Assembly: GCA_016213985.1 (NCBI GenBank)
Contig: JACRPJ010000013.1
Coordinates: 1-13,494 of the forward strand
DNA: 13,494 nucleotides
Direction of reading: 5' to 3'
DNA from: Candidatus Woesearchaeota archaeon
GTDB taxonomy: Archaea > Nanobdellota > Nanobdellia > Woesearchaeales > GW2011-AR9
Made by a program: the position numbers and the translations under genes. The notes under the pieces were generated by a model, which was not told the DNA's origin, did no database searches, and saw only the letters and a program-made list of their open reading frames with translations. Below, piece by piece: positions 13,178 to 13,494 of this stretch; the stretch's first letter is position 1, and every line of letters starts with the position of its first letter.

Positions 13178-13494
13178 ATGATTGACACCACTCTAATCGA
13201 CCGTTTAACCGTACTCGCCAACAAAGAGAAGAAAATAAAAGAGTTTAAGCGCAGATTAAGAATAAAAGGGAAAATAATGGAGAAAGGAACAACTAAAAAA
13301 GGTAACATTACTCTAAAAATAAACAAAGATGATAACGAGTATAAATTCACGGTCTTAAAATCACATAAAGAGCGCTTTGCGTTGGCAGAAAAGCTTAGCA
13401 ATGGTAAAAGCATTTCCATTGAAGGCATACCTAAATTCAGAATGATTATCTGCACACGATTAAAAGTGATAGAAAAAGGAATTCAAGAAGGAAA
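13178..13494 (+). CDS. Probable OB-fold-like protein, 3' end outside the window
   Basis: ATG at 13178, open to the window edge; 105 codons are visible. A basic helical N-terminus (ANKEKKIKEFKRRLRIKG) is followed by alternating strands: KGNITLKINKDDNEYKFTVL, then a helix (HKERFALAEKL), then GKSISIEGIPKFRMIICTRLKVI. The layout of a short barrel with Gly-containing turns and a helix before the last strands resembles OB-fold nucleic-acid-binding domains. This is a weak, inferred similarity. The five-base spacing to the HNH gene puts it in the same operon, so a nucleic-acid-related role would fit. The remaining length and any further domain are unknown. Confidence 0.55.
   Translation, partial: MIDTTLIDRLTVLANKEKKIKEFKRRLRIKGKIMEKGTTKKGNITLKINKDDNEYKFTVLKSHKERFALAEKLSNGKSISIEGIPKFRMIICTRLKVIEKGIQEG

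Noticed and set aside
13123..13455. Minus-strand frame of 110 codons at the right end
   Set aside because: It lies opposite the HNH tail and the OB-like gene, which are in operon phase on the plus strand. Its product is a hydrophobic shadow sequence.

Overview
The window looks archaeal, most likely from a small-genome DPANN-type lineage such as Woesearchaeota. This is an inference. The visible reasons are TATA-like boxes (tttaaatata, tttataat) about 25-35 bases before start codons with almost no leader, internal genes with GGTGAT/GAGGT ribosome binding sites, an archaeal-style HTH-nucleotidyltransferase/HEPN pair, and large Cys-containing secreted proteins beside a DnaK chaperone set. No rRNA or tRNA gene was seen to fix the taxonomy.

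Layout. (1) 1-2452, plus strand: the 3' end of a large secreted, Cys-containing protein runs in frame into an HTH domain and, past an in-frame TAG, into a minimal nucleotidyltransferase (MntA-like) domain. A HEPN (HepT-like) gene overlaps its end by ATGA. (2) 2449-5009, plus: a second secreted Cys-containing protein gene whose start overlaps the HEPN stop. Its frame is interrupted by two TAA codons and one frameshift, so it reads as one decayed or mis-sequenced gene of about 850 codons. (3) 5010-7117: a probable lipoprotein on the minus strand, whose stop codon abuts the previous gene's stop, diverging from two plus-strand envelope genes with leaderless-type promoters. (4) 7183-11293, minus: a heat-shock cluster transcribed grpE - dnaK - HD-domain hydrolase - dnaJ. 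The dnaK/HD junction is abnormal: DnaK lacks the end of its lid, a 17-base homopolymer follows, and the HD gene has lost its expected start codon. (5) 11294-11546: a divergent regulatory region with a large imperfect dyad, a strong two-way TATA box and short repeats. (6) 11547-13494, plus: a compact accessory operon. It begins with a 36-codon ORF resembling the N-terminus of a restriction-modification enzyme, followed by two small two-helix membrane proteins, a WYL-domain protein, an HNH-family protein and a probable OB-like protein cut by the window end.

How the genes fit together: GrpE, DnaK and DnaJ form one ATP-driven folding machine, and the embedded HD hydrolase is a possible stress-linked passenger. 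The MNT/HEPN pair resembles a toxin-antitoxin module lodged between surface-protein genes. The WYL-HNH operon looks like a defence or mobile-element module. It and the abnormal dnaK/HD junction are the parts most worth following up.
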